Assembly (NCBI GenBank): GCA_027064785.1
Contig: JAMOPE010000407.1
Span: forward strand, 1-6,615
Length of the DNA: 6,615 nucleotides
Source of the DNA: Geobacteraceae bacterium
Lineage (GTDB): Bacteria > Desulfobacterota > Desulfuromonadia > Desulfuromonadales > Geopsychrobacteraceae
Reading direction: 5' to 3'
The position numbers were made by a program, and so were the translations under genes. Every line of letters starts with the position of its first letter. The first letter of the stretch is position 1. This document shows positions 5,742 through 6,615 of the stretch, piece by piece. The notes under the pieces were generated by a model. That model searched no databases. It worked only from the letters and a program-made list of their open reading frames with translations, and was not told the origin of the DNA.

Positions 5742-6615
5742 ATGAGAAATTCTTTGGATTCTTTTTTTGTGATAACCGCCCCGGGACTGGAAGCTGTATG
5801 TGAAGGTGAGTTGAGGTCTTTAGGGCTTCACCCTGAAAGCACGGTCCGAGGGGGTGTTGAATTCTCCGGTGGCCTGCGTGAGCTTTACCTTGCAAATCTG
5901 TGGTTGCGGAGTGCGTCACGGATTCTGGTTCGGCTGGGCGAGGTCTCTGCCCGCGATTTTCCGACGTTGTTCAAGCGTTTGTCTAAATTACCCTGGGGAC
6001 GATTTATAAAGCCGGGGACACGCTGTGAAATTCGTGCAGTCAGCCATCAATCGCGTCTGATGCATACCGGTCGGATGGCTGAAGTCTGTCAGGCTGGAAT
6101 TGCTAAATCACTGGGGAGAGACTCTACTGTTGAGGGGGAGCCTGTACAGAAAATTTATCTGCGGATGAATGACGATCATTGCCAGGTCTCGGTCGATAGT
6201 TCCGGTGAACATCTTCATCGGCGCGGTTATCGCCATGCCCGGGTTGTTGCTCCTTTACGTGAGACTTTGGCTGCCGGGTGCCTTTTGGCGTGCAATTATG
6301 ATGGATCTGTCCCCTTTGTCGATTTGATGACCGGTTCGGGAACTTTGGCGATTGAAGCAGCACTGATTGCTTTAAAACGTGCCCCGGGAAAAGAGCGGAC
6401 CTTTGCATTTATGGATTGGCCAAAATACCGGGCTGGTTTATGGAATCAGCTGCTTGCTGAAGCACGGCGGGGAGAGCAGACTGAGCTTTCTGCACCGATT
6501 TTTGGTGTTGATAATAATTTGAAAGCGATAGAAGCGGTGACGCGTAATCTTGAACGAATTGGTTTGGATGGTACAATTCAATTAACCTGCGGGCAAATGC
6601 AGGAATTCGATTCTC
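5742..6615 (+). CDS. RlmL-type 23S rRNA guanine-N2 methyltransferase, 3' end missing (window edge)
   Basis: These are the first 291 codons of a THUMP-domain RNA methyltransferase, related to the N-terminal half of E. coli RlmKL and to B. subtilis YpsC. Such enzymes use S-adenosylmethionine to make N2-methylguanosine in 23S rRNA. The protein opens with the ferredoxin-like segment ITAPGLEAVCEGEL (11-24). A THUMP region follows at about 45-155 and ends before HRRGYR (159-164). The Rossmann methyltransferase domain has PLRETLAAG (171-179), motif I DLMTGSGTLAIEAAL (194-208) for SAM binding, and the acidic-loop motif GVDNN (255-259). The catalytic NPPY-type motif IV lies beyond the window, so activity cannot be judged. 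Full-length relatives have about 370-400 residues, or about 700 when fused to the RlmK half; which form this is remains open. The start is well supported by TGGAGG (5731-5736), five bases before the ATG. It is divergent from the PilZ gene. Confidence 0.9.
   Translation, partial: MRNSLDSFFVITAPGLEAVCEGELRSLGLHPESTVRGGVEFSGGLRELYLANLWLRSASRILVRLGEVSARDFPTLFKRLSKLPWGRFIKPGTRCEIRAVSHQSRLMHTGRMAEVCQAGIAKSLGRDSTVEGEPVQKIYLRMNDDHCQVSVDSSGEHLHRRGYRHARVVAPLRETLAAGCLLACNYDGSVPFVDLMTGSGTLAIEAALIALKRAPGKERTFAFMDWPKYRAGLWNQLLAEARRGEQTELSAPIFGVDNNLKAIEAVTRNLERIGLDGTIQLTCGQMQEFDS

Noticed and set aside
6124..6408. Minus-strand open frame of 94 codons
   Set aside because: It is opposite the methyltransferase coding region, including the SAM-binding motif on the plus strand. 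Its composition is that of a shadow frame.

Overview
This window looks like an ordinary chromosomal stretch from a Gram-negative, moderate-GC bacterium. The best guess is the Desulfuromonadia (Geobacter/Desulfuromonas/Pelobacter-like deltaproteobacteria). The guess rests on the form of the RdgC-like protein, the density of signalling proteins (Cache, HAMP, PP2C, PAS, PilZ) and the THUMP methyltransferase next door. It is an inference from protein style, not a database match. No mobile element, CRISPR array, rRNA or tRNA is visible.

Five genes lie head to tail on the minus strand. In transcription order they are: a PilZ-domain protein (4874-5620), a J-domain protein with an unusual repeat-containing C-terminus (4029-4796), an RdgC-family protein with a long C-terminal region (2804-3970), a membrane-bound Cache-HAMP-PP2C phosphatase of the RsbU/SpoIIE type (587-2716), and a PAS-domain sensor that runs off the left edge (1-563). 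Spacers are 77, 57, 87 and 23 bp. No convincing hairpin-plus-U-run terminator was seen in any of them. Candidate promoters lie before the J-domain gene and, more convincingly, before the phosphatase gene, where there is a perfect extended -10. The block is therefore probably read as at least two overlapping transcription units rather than one strict operon. A sixth gene, an RlmL-type 23S rRNA guanine-N2 methyltransferase, is divergent on the plus strand from 5742 and is cut by the right edge before its catalytic motif.

The phosphatase and PAS genes form a tight signalling pair. An extracytoplasmic ligand sensed by the Cache domain should set the activity of the cytoplasmic phosphatase, whose usual targets are phosphorylated STAS-type anti-anti-sigma proteins; no such partner is encoded here. 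The PilZ protein is a likely cyclic-di-GMP receptor.

The least ordinary item is the J-domain protein. After an Arg/Pro-rich linker it carries four tandem 28-29-residue units, each with two glycines exactly seven residues apart. This pattern recalls the MshEN/GspE-N type of domain. Nothing in the window clearly amounts to a new defence or mobile system.
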